Source of the DNA: Chitinophagales bacterium
GTDB lineage: Bacteria > Bacteroidota > Bacteroidia > Chitinophagales > UBA2359
Direction: 5' to 3'
NCBI GenBank assembly: GCA_020629335.1
Contig: JAHDDN010000305.1
Coordinates: forward strand, 1 to 6,554
DNA: 6,554 bases
Every line of letters begins with the position of its first letter. The stretch's first letter is position 1. The position numbers and the translations under genes were made by a program. The notes below the pieces were generated by a model. It saw only the letters and a list, made by a program, of their open reading frames with translations. It ran no database searches and had not been told where the DNA came from. Of this stretch, positions 6,503 through 6,554 are shown one piece after another.

Positions 6503-6554
6503 ATGCAGTCAGCCAATCGTATATTTTTATCCAATTTGGCCTTTTTGGTTTTTA
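6503..6554 (+). CDS. N-terminal fragment of a probable membrane protein, possibly a polysaccharide flippase (3' end outside the window)
   Basis: An ATG at 6503 opens a frame of 17 codons that runs off the right edge, reading MQSANRIFLSNLAFLVF. This is a short polar start followed by a hydrophobic stretch, as in the first transmembrane helix of an inner-membrane protein. From memory of the family, Bacteroidota oligosaccharide flippases (Wzx-like) often start in a similar way, and the divergent neighbouring glycosyltransferase makes a polysaccharide locus plausible. That assignment is inference from very little sequence. No in-frame upstream ATG exists within the gap, and there is no Shine-Dalgarno, which is normal for the phylum. 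An extended stem-loop ends 11 bases upstream. An opposite-strand reading of the same bases is less convincing. Confidence 0.5.
   Translation, partial: MQSANRIFLSNLAFLVF

Noticed and set aside
6480..6551. Minus-strand reading ending in YDWLTAWRKSKIK that looks protein-like
   Set aside because: It has no start codon and is closed by an in-frame stop at 6552-6554, leaving only 23 codons. The + strand frame with an ATG at 6503 is the better explanation.
6496..6552. Minus-strand frame open to the window edge, as the 3' end of an upstream gene
   Set aside because: Only 18 codons of unremarkable composition; it competes with the + strand gene start and has no supporting motif.

Overview
The window looks like chromosomal DNA of a free-living, gliding-type Bacteroidota. 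The evidence is a Rho factor with the long charged N-terminal insertion seen in that phylum, a 911-residue secreted protein ending in a gliding-motility-associated C-terminal domain (type B cargo signal of the type IX secretion system, T9SS), a low-to-moderate GC coding background, and start codons without clear Shine-Dalgarno sequences. The Saprospiraceae or a related family is a reasonable guess but cannot be shown from this sequence alone.

Layout from left to right: (1) rho on the + strand, with its first few codons cut off by the left edge, ending at 1573. (2) A perfect 27-bp palindrome with a 4-nt loop (1579-1636), serving as a bidirectional terminator between convergent genes. (3) ribE (riboflavin synthase) on the - strand, 1630-2229. 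(4) Six bases away, and transcribed before ribE on the same strand, the large T9SS cargo protein gene, 2236-4971. (5) A 205-bp gap (4972-5176) with a GC-rich, hairpin-forming core that resembles a dispersed non-coding repeat. (6) A GT4-type glycosyltransferase on the - strand, 5177-6322. (7) A 180-bp AT-rich divergent gap (6323-6502) with three separate hairpins, one sharing its core sequence with a hairpin in the other gap. (8) The first 17 codons of a + strand gene at 6503, probably a membrane protein and possibly a polysaccharide flippase.

Functionally the window is mixed: transcription termination, riboflavin biosynthesis, a secreted surface protein, and the edge of what may be a polysaccharide locus. 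The cargo gene and ribE probably share a transcript. The glycosyltransferase and the partial right-edge gene diverge from a common intergenic region and may both serve surface glycan synthesis. I see no defence system, CRISPR array, insertion sequence, phage gene, tRNA or rRNA. The most interesting items are the charge-blocked disordered insertion in Rho, the perfect palindromic terminator, and the structured intergenic elements.
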